Source: RGIG1828 sp045654685 (GTDB lineage Bacteria > Bacillota > Clostridia > UMGS1810). Taken from it: a DNA stretch of 19,208 nt. The position numbers were made by a program, and so were the translations under genes. The stretch lies in the NCBI GenBank assembly GCA_045654685.1, contig JAZONV010000055.1, forward strand, positions 1 to 19,208, in the 5' to 3' direction. Position 1 is the first letter of the stretch. Every line of letters begins with the position of its first letter. A model generated the notes under the pieces. It made no database searches. It worked only from the letters and a program-made list of their open reading frames with translations, and was not told the DNA's origin. Shown here piece by piece: positions 13,197 through 19,208 of this stretch.

Positions 13197-15041
13197 TTAT
13201 TTACAATAAAGCACAAATCCGCCTTTTTGAATATGGAGACTTTTTCCCCTGATGCTCACTTTATGGCATATGATGGGGGAATCTGTCTCCGACCTGTATT
13301 CATCATCTGACATATTGACAATTCCAATGAGTTTTTCATCATCTGAAATTCTTTCCATAATCAAAACATCACCCGAATGAGAAAAGCCTATTGTTCCTTT
13401 TTGCAATGCAGAATGTGAATTTTTGATTTTTCCCATTTCACGGAAAAACTCACAGATTTCGTTATTCGTTTCATCCCACCTGAAGTATCCTCTGGAAAAG
13501 GGGTCTCCAAATCCTTCCATACCGATTTCGTCACCATAATATATACAGGCGGTTCCCGGAAGAAAATACTGCAAAAATACGGCAACATAAAGACTGTCTT
13601 TTGCTCTCGCTCTCATTTTTTTGTCCATTTTAAATGTGGATTTTTCTTCCTTTGTCATGGACTCATCTGCGTCAGAAAGTGCAGTTATAATACGGCTTGT
13701 GTCGTGGGTTGAAAGAGAATTCATCAGGCTGTGAAGACACCCCGGCGGATAGTTTTCCGCAATGGTCATAATTTCTCTTTCAAACTCTATGCCGTTTTTC
13801 CTTTTTGTCACATAGTCGATTATTGCATTTTTATAGACATAATTCATCACAGAATCAAGTTCGGAGTGAGTAAAATATTTTCTTCTCACTCCGTAACTTA
13901 TCTTATTTGACGCATCTTCCCACACTTCCCCAATGACAAAACTTTCTTTTTTTATTTCTTTCACTCTTTTTCTGAGAAGTTTTATAAATTCATCAGGAAG
14001 TTCATCTGCAACATCAAGTCTGAATCCGTCTGCGCCTTTTTTCATCCAATGGGAAATGACTGATTCGGAAGAAGAAATTATATAGTCAACAAATCCGGGG
14101 CACATTTCATCAACGCACGGAAGAGTTTCTATTCCCCACCAGGATTCATATTCATTTTTGTTTTTGCCAAATCTGAACCAGTCTCTATATTTGGATTCAG
14201 AATCCCAAAATGCACCGCCACCAAATTCCCCCTCTTTGTCAAAATATATGCTTCTTGAACCCGTATGAGAGAAAACTCCGTCCAGAATGATTTTCATTCC
14301 CTTTGAATGAGCCACGGCACATAGATTTTCAAAGTCCTTTTCGTCCCCTAAAAGAGGGTCAATCCGTTTATAATCACAAGTATCATATCTGTGGTTTGAA
14401 TATGCCATAAATATGGGGTTCAAATATATTATGGAAACACCCAGGGATTTGATATAGTCAATCTTTTTTGTTATGCCCTTAAGATTTCCGCCAAAAAAAT
14501 CACAGTTTAAAACTTTTCCGTTTTCATCGGGGCGAAAATCGGGAATATCATCTTTATTCTCATGGACATAAAAAGGGGCAAGTTTACCCTGTGCATTTTC
14601 AAGTTCTTCCATATAGAATCTGTCGGGGAAAATCTGATACATAACTTTCCCCTTGAAAATTTCGGGCACAAAAAAATCTTTTTCAAAGCATGTTATCTGC
14701 CATCTTTCACCCACACCAATATTTGTCAGATCATACCCTTGACGAAAAAGTTCAAAATCAGAGCCTTTTGTAAAAATCTTAAAATGATAAAAATATAACC
14801 CACTCAAGGGAAGAGAAAATTCACACCCGTAGGTTTCATACAGTCCGTCTTCTGATATCAGATTTGCAGAAACGGAATGTTTGTCTCCCGTGTGGTCATT
14901 TTCGAAAAGAATTTTTACCTCATAAGTTTCACAGGACACAGGGATTTTCAAACAAAGCGAGCATAACTCTCCAACATGCAAAGCGCCGAAAGGAGATTTA
15001 TACTCGCTTTTTTTACTATCATATAAAATTCTCAAAAACAA
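13197..15041 (-). CDS. GH13 alpha-glucan hydrolase (neopullulanase/cyclomaltodextrinase-like)
   Basis: A 614-residue GH13 enzyme with an N-terminal beta-sandwich (about 1-120, CBM34-like) and an (alpha/beta)8 barrel. Conserved region I is DGVFSHT (254-260). The nucleophile is D343 in GFRLDVADELP, the acid/base E372 in VIGEVWEDA, and the transition-state stabiliser D447 in SLSTHDTSR. Length and the N-domain fit intracellular neopullulanase or maltodextrin-degrading enzymes; no signal peptide is present, so it probably cleaves imported maltodextrins. The start is TTG 15041, directly after an in-frame TGA, with AAGGTG 7 bases upstream; the N-terminus RILYDSKKSEYKSPFGA matches relatives. It follows the PAP2 gene by 85 bases and is terminated at 13077-13122. 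Confidence 0.87.
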   Translation of the reverse strand: MFLRILYDSKKSEYKSPFGALHVGELCSLCLKIPVSCETYEVKILFENDHTGDKHSVSANLISEDGLYETYGCEFSLPLSGLYFYHFKIFTKGSDFELFRQGYDLTNIGVGERWQITCFEKDFFVPEIFKGKVMYQIFPDRFYMEELENAQGKLAPFYVHENKDDIPDFRPDENGKVLNCDFFGGNLKGITKKIDYIKSLGVSIIYLNPIFMAYSNHRYDTCDYKRIDPLLGDEKDFENLCAVAHSKGMKIILDGVFSHTGSRSIYFDKEGEFGGGAFWDSESKYRDWFRFGKNKNEYESWWGIETLPCVDEMCPGFVDYIISSSESVISHWMKKGADGFRLDVADELPDEFIKLLRKRVKEIKKESFVIGEVWEDASNKISYGVRRKYFTHSELDSVMNYVYKNAIIDYVTKRKNGIEFEREIMTIAENYPPGCLHSLMNSLSTHDTSRIITALSDADESMTKEEKSTFKMDKKMRARAKDSLYVAVFLQYFLPGTACIYYGDEIGMEGFGDPFSRGYFRWDETNNEICEFFREMGKIKNSHSALQKGTIGFSHSGDVLIMERISDDEKLIGIVNMSDDEYRSETDSPIICHKVSIRGKSLHIQKGGFVLYCK

Positions 15042-15126
15042 TCACCATCACCTTAAGCCTTTCGAGGATGACAATCCAAAAGATACCGAAAATACTGTTT
15101 TTCAGGCAAGTTCGGCTCTCCGACGG

Positions 15127-16050
15127 CTAACTTTTTTTATTTCCAAGGCGTGAGAAAAATGAGAATGTGAAAGGCCACATTCCGCAGGCGAAAAGAGAAA
15201 TGAGAAAATATCTTATGCTTCCGGATGAGGGATGATTCATAAAAAGAAGATTCAACGGCTGTTTCAATCCCTCTTTTATTACAAGGACAACAAGCGTTCC
15301 GAAAACAAGCTTCAACCCTTGCGCCCACCACACTGCCTTTGTATTAAAGTTTATGTACTTTTTGTCAATTTCATACCCAAGCCATATGCCGATAACAATT
15401 CCGAAAATTTTGTATGCGTTTTCCATGGCGCTGAAAAGGTTTTCTTTGTCTGTGTTTTGGGGGAATGGGTAAAATTGCGTATAAAGTACAAATACCAATG
15501 AGAATAGTGTCATTACGGCAAAGGTTATTCTCATTTTCTTTTTGTCATCCGTGATGCTTCCGAGAAAGGGTGTCATCACAAATGTCAGAAAAAGTGCAAC
15601 GACAACAGAAACACCAACATCAGCAGGAGTGTGTACTCCAAGATAGAGCCTTGAAAAAGGAATGAGGACGCAAAGAATGATGCATATAATTCTCAAGAAT
15701 TTTTGAGAAAAAGCCCTTGCCACAGATGCATAGGTTCCCACAGAAATCTGTGTGTGTCCCGACGGGAAAGAATATCCCGTTGCCTCTGCTCTTGCAGATG
15801 CAACAATTGTAAAATTCTCATCTCTCACCCAAGGACGGGGAACACGGCAGGCAATTTTCAGAAACTGATTTGTAAGAAGTCCCCAAAAGCCAACCATCAG
15901 ACAATAGTATCCTTTTTTCTTGTCGGCACACCAGAAAAGAATAAAGCTTACCACAATAAATATTGCTTCTTCTCCGAAATGTGTTATAAAGGAAAAGAAT
16001 GCATCAAGCCATGGTGTACGCAAAGATTCCAGCAATTTAAGAAATTCCAT
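15127..16050 (-). CDS. PAP2-family membrane phosphatase
   Basis: A 307-residue membrane protein with all three PAP2 signature blocks: K65-x6-R72-P73 in KIACRVPRP, P96-S97-G98-H99 in SFPSGHTQIS, and S133-R134-x5-H140-x3-D144 in SRLYLGVHTPADV. Such enzymes remove phosphate from lipid phosphates, for example undecaprenyl pyrophosphate or phosphatidate, on the outer face of the membrane; the substrate here is unknown. Additional hydrophobic helices follow to about residue 300. AAAGGA precedes the ATG by about 7 bases. It starts 38 bases after the DUF4430 gene and is probably co-transcribed. Its stop is TAG, the only TAG used as a terminal stop in this window; the frame stays open for 35 more codons to TGA at 15019-15021. 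Confidence 0.87.
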   Translation of the reverse strand: MEFLKLLESLRTPWLDAFFSFITHFGEEAIFIVVSFILFWCADKKKGYYCLMVGFWGLLTNQFLKIACRVPRPWVRDENFTIVASARAEATGYSFPSGHTQISVGTYASVARAFSQKFLRIICIILCVLIPFSRLYLGVHTPADVGVSVVVALFLTFVMTPFLGSITDDKKKMRITFAVMTLFSLVFVLYTQFYPFPQNTDKENLFSAMENAYKIFGIVIGIWLGYEIDKKYINFNTKAVWWAQGLKLVFGTLVVLVIKEGLKQPLNLLFMNHPSSGSIRYFLISLFACGMWPFTFSFFSRLGNKKS

Positions 16051-16088
16051 TTTTTTGTATCCTTTTAAAACTTATTCATCGTCTGAAA

Positions 16089-16517
16089 TCAGACAATTGT
16101 ATATACAAGTGTAAACTTGTCACCGTCTTTTATTCCGGTTTCACTCACGCCGGTTGTCATCTGAAGTCCGTCTTTTTCAAGGGACCAAAAACTTTGATTT
16201 TCTTCATAGTCCGCTTTCATTCCGTTAACCTGTGTCACATAGATTCCGTAAGGGCCTTCATCTCCTGCAATTATGTTGTGTTCTGTGAGAGCATCTGCAA
16301 GAATCTCTGCGTTGGTTCTCACAACAAATTCCACGCTTCTCTCTTCGGCTTTGACCTCTAAAGTAATGGATTTTTCTCCATCACCAAAAGTCTGATTTTC
16401 CGTGTATGTTGCGCTTTCCCAGAGGCTCACTTCCTCTTTAAGCAGACTGCAGGATGCAAATGCCAAAGCGAGCATCACACACAAAACAACCGTCAGTAAT
16501 TTTTTCATTTTTTTCAT
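16089..16517 (-). CDS. DUF4430-domain lipoprotein
   Basis: A 142-residue exported lipoprotein. The N-terminus MKKMKKLLTVVLCVMLALAF is a signal peptide and the lipobox is AFASC, with Cys23 as the lipidation site. The mature domain contains LADALTEHNII, YGIYVTQVNGMKADY, QSFWSLEKDGLQMTTGVSET and GDKFTLVYTIV, the DUF4430 fold related to the C-terminal domain of transcobalamin-type proteins. The ligand is unknown; cobalamin or another small molecule is a guess. GGAGGG lies 7 bases before ATG 16517, which therefore seems the right start rather than the Met at position 4. Its neighbours, an EamA transporter 20 bases upstream and a PAP2 phosphatase 38 bases downstream, suggest an operon of membrane-linked proteins. 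Confidence 0.87.
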   Translation of the reverse strand: MKKMKKLLTVVLCVMLALAFASCSLLKEEVSLWESATYTENQTFGDGEKSITLEVKAEERSVEFVVRTNAEILADALTEHNIIAGDEGPYGIYVTQVNGMKADYEENQSFWSLEKDGLQMTTGVSETGIKDGDKFTLVYTIV

Positions 16518-16537
16518 TTTCTTTCCCTCCGTTTTTT

Positions 16538-17407
16538 TTATTCTCTTTCAGCCAGTATAAATACCGAGCCTAAAATTAAAATGATTCCCACTATTGAATA
16601 TAGTGAAAGTTTTTCTCCCAAAACCAAAACGCTGATTACGGTCGCTGCCATGGGCTCTAATATTCCGAGAGAAGATGCAGTTCCTGCAGGTATTCTCTGA
16701 AGTGCCATGGTGTATAGAAAATACGGAAGAATACAAGCAAAAATTCCCATTCCCACAGAAAAAGAAATTACCACAGGCGGATTTTTTTCAATACATTCAA
16801 ATATGCCCCAGGGTTTTGTTGCAATCAGTCCGATAATCACGCTGACCAGAAAACAGTAAAAGTTGGACTTTATGGGATTTATGCCTTTTTCCATTTGGAT
16901 TTTTGTGAAGATATTGTATGATGCATATGAAATTCCCGACAAAAATCCGATCATGATTCCAACGGCATTAAATTTGATTCCTCCGATTATTCCCGATGTG
17001 AATATGCATCCGAGAATCATCCCCGTAACTGCAATCAATTTCATCACGCCAAATTTTTCACCCAAAAATGATACTGAATATATCATTACAAATATGGGCG
17101 CGGTATACATAAGAACAACTGCCGTGGATATGGACGTCAGTTGAAGTGACATATAGTAGCAACTTGCCGTCATGAAAAACGAAAGTCCGCTTCCGAAAAA
17201 AAGCAGAATCTCTTTGAAATTTGTTTTAACAACACTTTTGTCTTTTATGAGAACAAAGACTCCCATTGAGAAAAAAGCCACGATTCCCCTTATGAATGTC
17301 ATCTGCAGAGCCGTAATTCCATAGGGTGCAAGGATATCTACAAAAAGACCGCTTGTTCCCCACAGGACGCTTGCAAGTATTATGAAAATCAATCCTGTTT
17401 TTTTCAT
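16538..17407 (-). CDS. EamA-family (drug/metabolite transporter) permease
   Basis: A 289-residue protein with about ten hydrophobic segments arranged as two EamA repeats. The first repeat begins MKKTGLIFIILASVLWGTSG and contains ALQMTFIRGIVAF; the second contains GISYASYNIFTKI and ends with GTASSLGILEPMAATVISVL, a typical EamA block. It probably exports a small metabolite or imports one; the substrate is unknown. AGGAG lies about 10 bases before the ATG. Its 5' leader, about 130 bases from the promoter at 17544-17572, carries the unusual GCGATAT/hairpin array. It is the first gene of the presumed EamA-DUF4430-PAP2-GH13 unit. Confidence 0.86.
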   Translation of the reverse strand: MKKTGLIFIILASVLWGTSGLFVDILAPYGITALQMTFIRGIVAFFSMGVFVLIKDKSVVKTNFKEILLFFGSGLSFFMTASCYYMSLQLTSISTAVVLMYTAPIFVMIYSVSFLGEKFGVMKLIAVTGMILGCIFTSGIIGGIKFNAVGIMIGFLSGISYASYNIFTKIQMEKGINPIKSNFYCFLVSVIIGLIATKPWGIFECIEKNPPVVISFSVGMGIFACILPYFLYTMALQRIPAGTASSLGILEPMAATVISVLVLGEKLSLYSIVGIILILGSVFILAERE

Positions 17408-17431
17408 TTGTTGTGTCTCCTGTCAATTCAC

Positions 17432-17540
17432 GTTGCCGTAAGGCAACATATCGCATCCGTCAGGATATATCGCACCGCAAGATATATCGCAAATTCCGTC
17501 AGGAATTTATATCGCTGAATTTAATCGTTTCATGATTAAA
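17432..17540 (-). repeat. Tandem GCGATAT heptamers alternating with short hairpins in the EamA leader
   Basis: On the minus (sense) strand the heptamer GCGATAT occurs at 17515-17509, 17490-17484, 17473-17467 and 17454-17448. Each is followed by a hairpin: AAATTCC/GGAATTT (loop TGAC), ATC/GGT (TTGC, one G-T pair), ATCC/GGAT (TGAC), GTTGCC/GGCAAC (TTAC). Stems differ in sequence and length (7, 3, 4, 6 bp) but keep pairing, and loops fit T-K-R-C. A fifth hairpin, TTTAATC/GATTAAA with a 7-base loop, lies at 17540-17520. The array occupies almost the entire predicted 5' untranslated leader of the EamA gene and ends about 14 bases before its Shine-Dalgarno. I do not recognise a named RNA family. 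It may be an RNA regulatory element or a short mobile-like repeat. Confidence 0.8.
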
Positions 17541-17543
17541 CTC

Positions 17544-17572
17544 ATTATACCACATTTCTCTCAATTAATCAA
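17544..17572 (-). promoter_or_regulatory. Promoter of the EamA gene
   Basis: Minus strand TTGATT (17572-17567), 17-base spacer and TATAAT (17549-17544), with TG forming an extended -10. The predicted start near 17537 places the GCGATAT array inside the transcript. Confidence 0.75.
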
Positions 17573-17626
17573 TATTACCCATACAATTTGTCACGTTAAT
17601 TATGCATCTTTGCGCATCTCTCACTA

Positions 17627-17669
17627 TTGACAAACAAAGGCTTGTGATATATAATATATAGGATATAAT
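17627..17669 (+). promoter_or_regulatory. Promoter region of ileS
   Basis: TTGACA (17627-17632), 17 bases, TATAAT (17650-17655): both hexamers are perfect consensus. A second TATAAT at 17664-17669 has TTGTGA 16 bases upstream and could be an alternative start. The leader would be about 70-85 bases, too short for a T-box, and no T-box sequence is visible. Confidence 0.8.
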
Positions 17670-17681
17670 AGTATATTTATG

Positions 17682-17713
17682 TTATGATTGAAAATGTGGA
17701 TTTTCAATCATAA
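17682..17713 (+). promoter_or_regulatory. 14-bp hairpin in the ileS leader
   Basis: TTATGATTGAAAAT (17682-17695) pairs perfectly with ATTTTCAATCATAA (17700-17713) over a GTGG loop. No T-run follows, so it is not a simple terminator. It lies close to the 5' end of the predicted transcript and 19 bases before AGGAGG (17732-17737). Confidence 0.7.
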
Positions 17714-17744
17714 TGTGCAAGATAAAATGTCAGGAGGCATTATA

Positions 17745-19208
17745 ATGTATAACAAGGTTGACACAAATCTCAATTTTGTTGAGAGAGAAAAACAAATTGA
17801 AAAATTCTGGGCTGACAACGGAATATTCCAAAAGAGTATTGACAGCCGCAAAGAAGGCGAGACCTACACTTTCTATGATGGTCCCCCAACTGCTAACGGC
17901 AAACCTCACATTGGTCACGTTCTCACCAGAGTAATCAAGGATATGATTCCCCGTTACCGCACAATGAAAGGCCACAAGGTGTTAAGAAAAGCAGGTTGGG
18001 ACACTCACGGTCTCCCCGTTGAACTTGAAGTTGAAAAGCTCCTTGGTCTTGACGGCAAAGAGCAGATTGAAGAATATGGTCTCGAACCTTTCATTGCAAA
18101 ATGTAAGGAAAGTGTATGGAAGTATAAAGGCATGTGGGAAGACTTCTCGGGAACTGTTGGTTTCTGGGCAGATATGGACGATCCATATGTTACATATGAC
18201 AATAACTTCATCGAGTCCGAATGGTGGGCACTCAAACAGATATGGGAAAAAGGTCTTCTTTATAAAGGCTTCAAAATTGTTCCCTACTGTCCCCGTTGCG
18301 GAACACCCCTTTCATCTCACGAAGTTGCTCAAGGGTATAAGGCTGTTAAGGAACGTTCTGCAGTTGTTCGTTTCAAAGTTTGCGGTGAAGATGCATACTT
18401 CCTTGCATGGACAACCACTCCATGGACACTTCCTTCAAACGTTGCTCTTTGTGTGAATCCCGATGATGATTATTGCAAAGTAAAGGCTGCAGACGGCTAT
18501 ACTTATTACATGGCAAATGCCCTTTTGGATAAAGTTTTGGGCTCACTTGCCACAGATGATGCTCCTGCATATGAAATTCTTGAAAATTATAAGGGTGCAG
18601 ATCTTGAATATAAAGAATATGAACCTCTCTTTGACTGTCAGAAAATCCCTTGCGAAAAACAGGGCAAAAAAGCACATTTTGTAACTTGCGACAGCTATGT
18701 TACAATGTCTGACGGTACAGGTATTGTTCACATTGCTCCCGCATTCGGTGAAGACGACTCAAAGGTCGGCAGAAAGTAGGACCTCCCGTTCGTTCAGTTC
18801 GTTGACGGCGCAGGTCATATGACCGACAACACACCGTTCGGTGGCCTTTTCGTTAAGGATGCAGATATGCCTATCCTTCAGGACCTTGAAGACAGAAAGC
18901 TTCTCTTCTCTGCTCCGAAATTCGAGCATGACTATCCTTTCTGCTGGCGTTGCGATACTCCGCTTATCTACTACGCAAGAGAATCATGGTTCATTGAGAT
19001 GACAAAGGTTAAGGATAACCTCATCAAGAACAACAACACAATCAACTGGATTCCCGAAAGCATCGGTAAGGGACGTTTCGGCGACTGGCTTGTAAACGTT
19101 CAGGACTGGGGTATCAGCCGTAACCGTTACTGGGGAACTCCGCTTAATATCTGGGAATGCGAATGTGGTCACAGACACTCAATCGGCAGCATCGAAGAGC
19201 TTAAATCA
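17745..19208 (+). CDS. ileS: Isoleucyl-tRNA synthetase, 5' part, with in-frame TAG
   Basis: Charges tRNA-Ile with isoleucine. Starts at ATG 17745 behind AGGAGG with 7-base spacing: MYNKVDTNLNFVEREKQIEK. The class I signature is PTANGKPHIGHVLTRVIKDM, followed by the family block KAGWDTHGLPVELEVEKLLG; editing-domain sequences YFLAWTTTPWTLPSNVALCV and DGTGIVHIAPAFGEDDSKVG come later. At codon 345 (18777-18779) TAG replaces what should be a tyrosine in VGRKYDLPFVQ. The same frame continues without shift as DLPFVQFVDGAGHMTDNTPF, PFCWRCDTPLIYYARESWF and FGDWLVNVQDWGISRNRYWG to the window edge, all clear IleS. The 3' half, with KMSKS, is outside. Sequencing error, nonsense mutation or amber reading are possible. 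Confidence 0.92.

Noticed and set aside
15042..15126. Promoter for the GH13 gene (TTGCCT, 17 bases, GTATCT).
   Set aside because: The -10 is too weak to support, and the gene can be served by the upstream operon promoter.
16081..16094. Small palindrome GTCTGAAATCAGAC at the DUF4430 stop.
   Set aside because: Stem of only 5 bp and no T-run, so not supported as a terminator.
17226..17456. A minus-strand open frame running out of the hairpin array into the EamA gene.
   Set aside because: Out of frame with EamA, no ribosome site, and covers the structured leader. A shadow frame.
17432..17540. CRISPR array.
   Set aside because: The repeats are only 7 bases and the intervening segments are 10-18 bases and self-complementary. 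No cas genes are present.

Overview
The window looks like a piece of chromosome from a low-GC, Gram-positive anaerobe of the class Clostridia (Bacillota), probably a gut resident. This rests on purine-rich Shine-Dalgarno sites, several promoters at or near TTGACA-N17-TATAAT, a radical SAM/DUF2344 gene pair of the TIGR03960/TIGR03936 type, a DUF4430 lipoprotein, and a bile-salt-hydrolase-like gene. No phylogenetic test was possible, so the placement is inferred from gene content.

Layout. Positions 1-235 hold the right end of an IS3-family insertion sequence with a decayed transposase tail. A CPA2-type cation/proton antiporter (494-1792) and a 54-codon DUF3006-like ORF (1806-1970) follow, closed by back-to-back terminators. 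An MFS transporter lies on the minus strand (2094-3395). A divergent regulatory region leads into an AMP-forming acyl-CoA ligase (3677-5206), then a choloylglycine-hydrolase-family enzyme (5300-6271) whose ribosome site is buried in the ligase terminator. A small P-loop kinase-like gene (6294-6785, minus) is divergent from an FAD oxidoreductase (7050-8252). The TIGR03960/TIGR03936 pair (8319-10160, 10153-10806) comes next.

A minus-strand HigBA-type toxin-antitoxin module (10861-11502) sits between two near-identical bidirectional terminators. Its toxin gene carries a one-base frameshift and its promoter overlaps a perfect 30-bp palindrome. Further right, all on the minus strand, are a Gfo/Idh/MocA (GH109-like) oxidoreductase, a GH13 alpha-glucan hydrolase, a PAP2 phosphatase, the DUF4430 lipoprotein and an EamA transporter. 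The last four run EamA to GH13 with short gaps and may be one transcription unit ending at the hairpin at 13077-13122.

The most unusual structure is at 17432-17540, in the predicted 5' leader of the EamA transcript. On the sense strand the heptamer GCGATAT occurs four times, each copy followed by a small hairpin whose stem sequence differs but whose base pairing is kept and whose 4-base loop fits T-K-R-C. The window ends in ileS (17745 to the edge), which has a consensus promoter, a 14-bp leader hairpin, no recognisable T-box, and an in-frame TAG at codon 345 beyond which the reading frame continues as clear IleS sequence.
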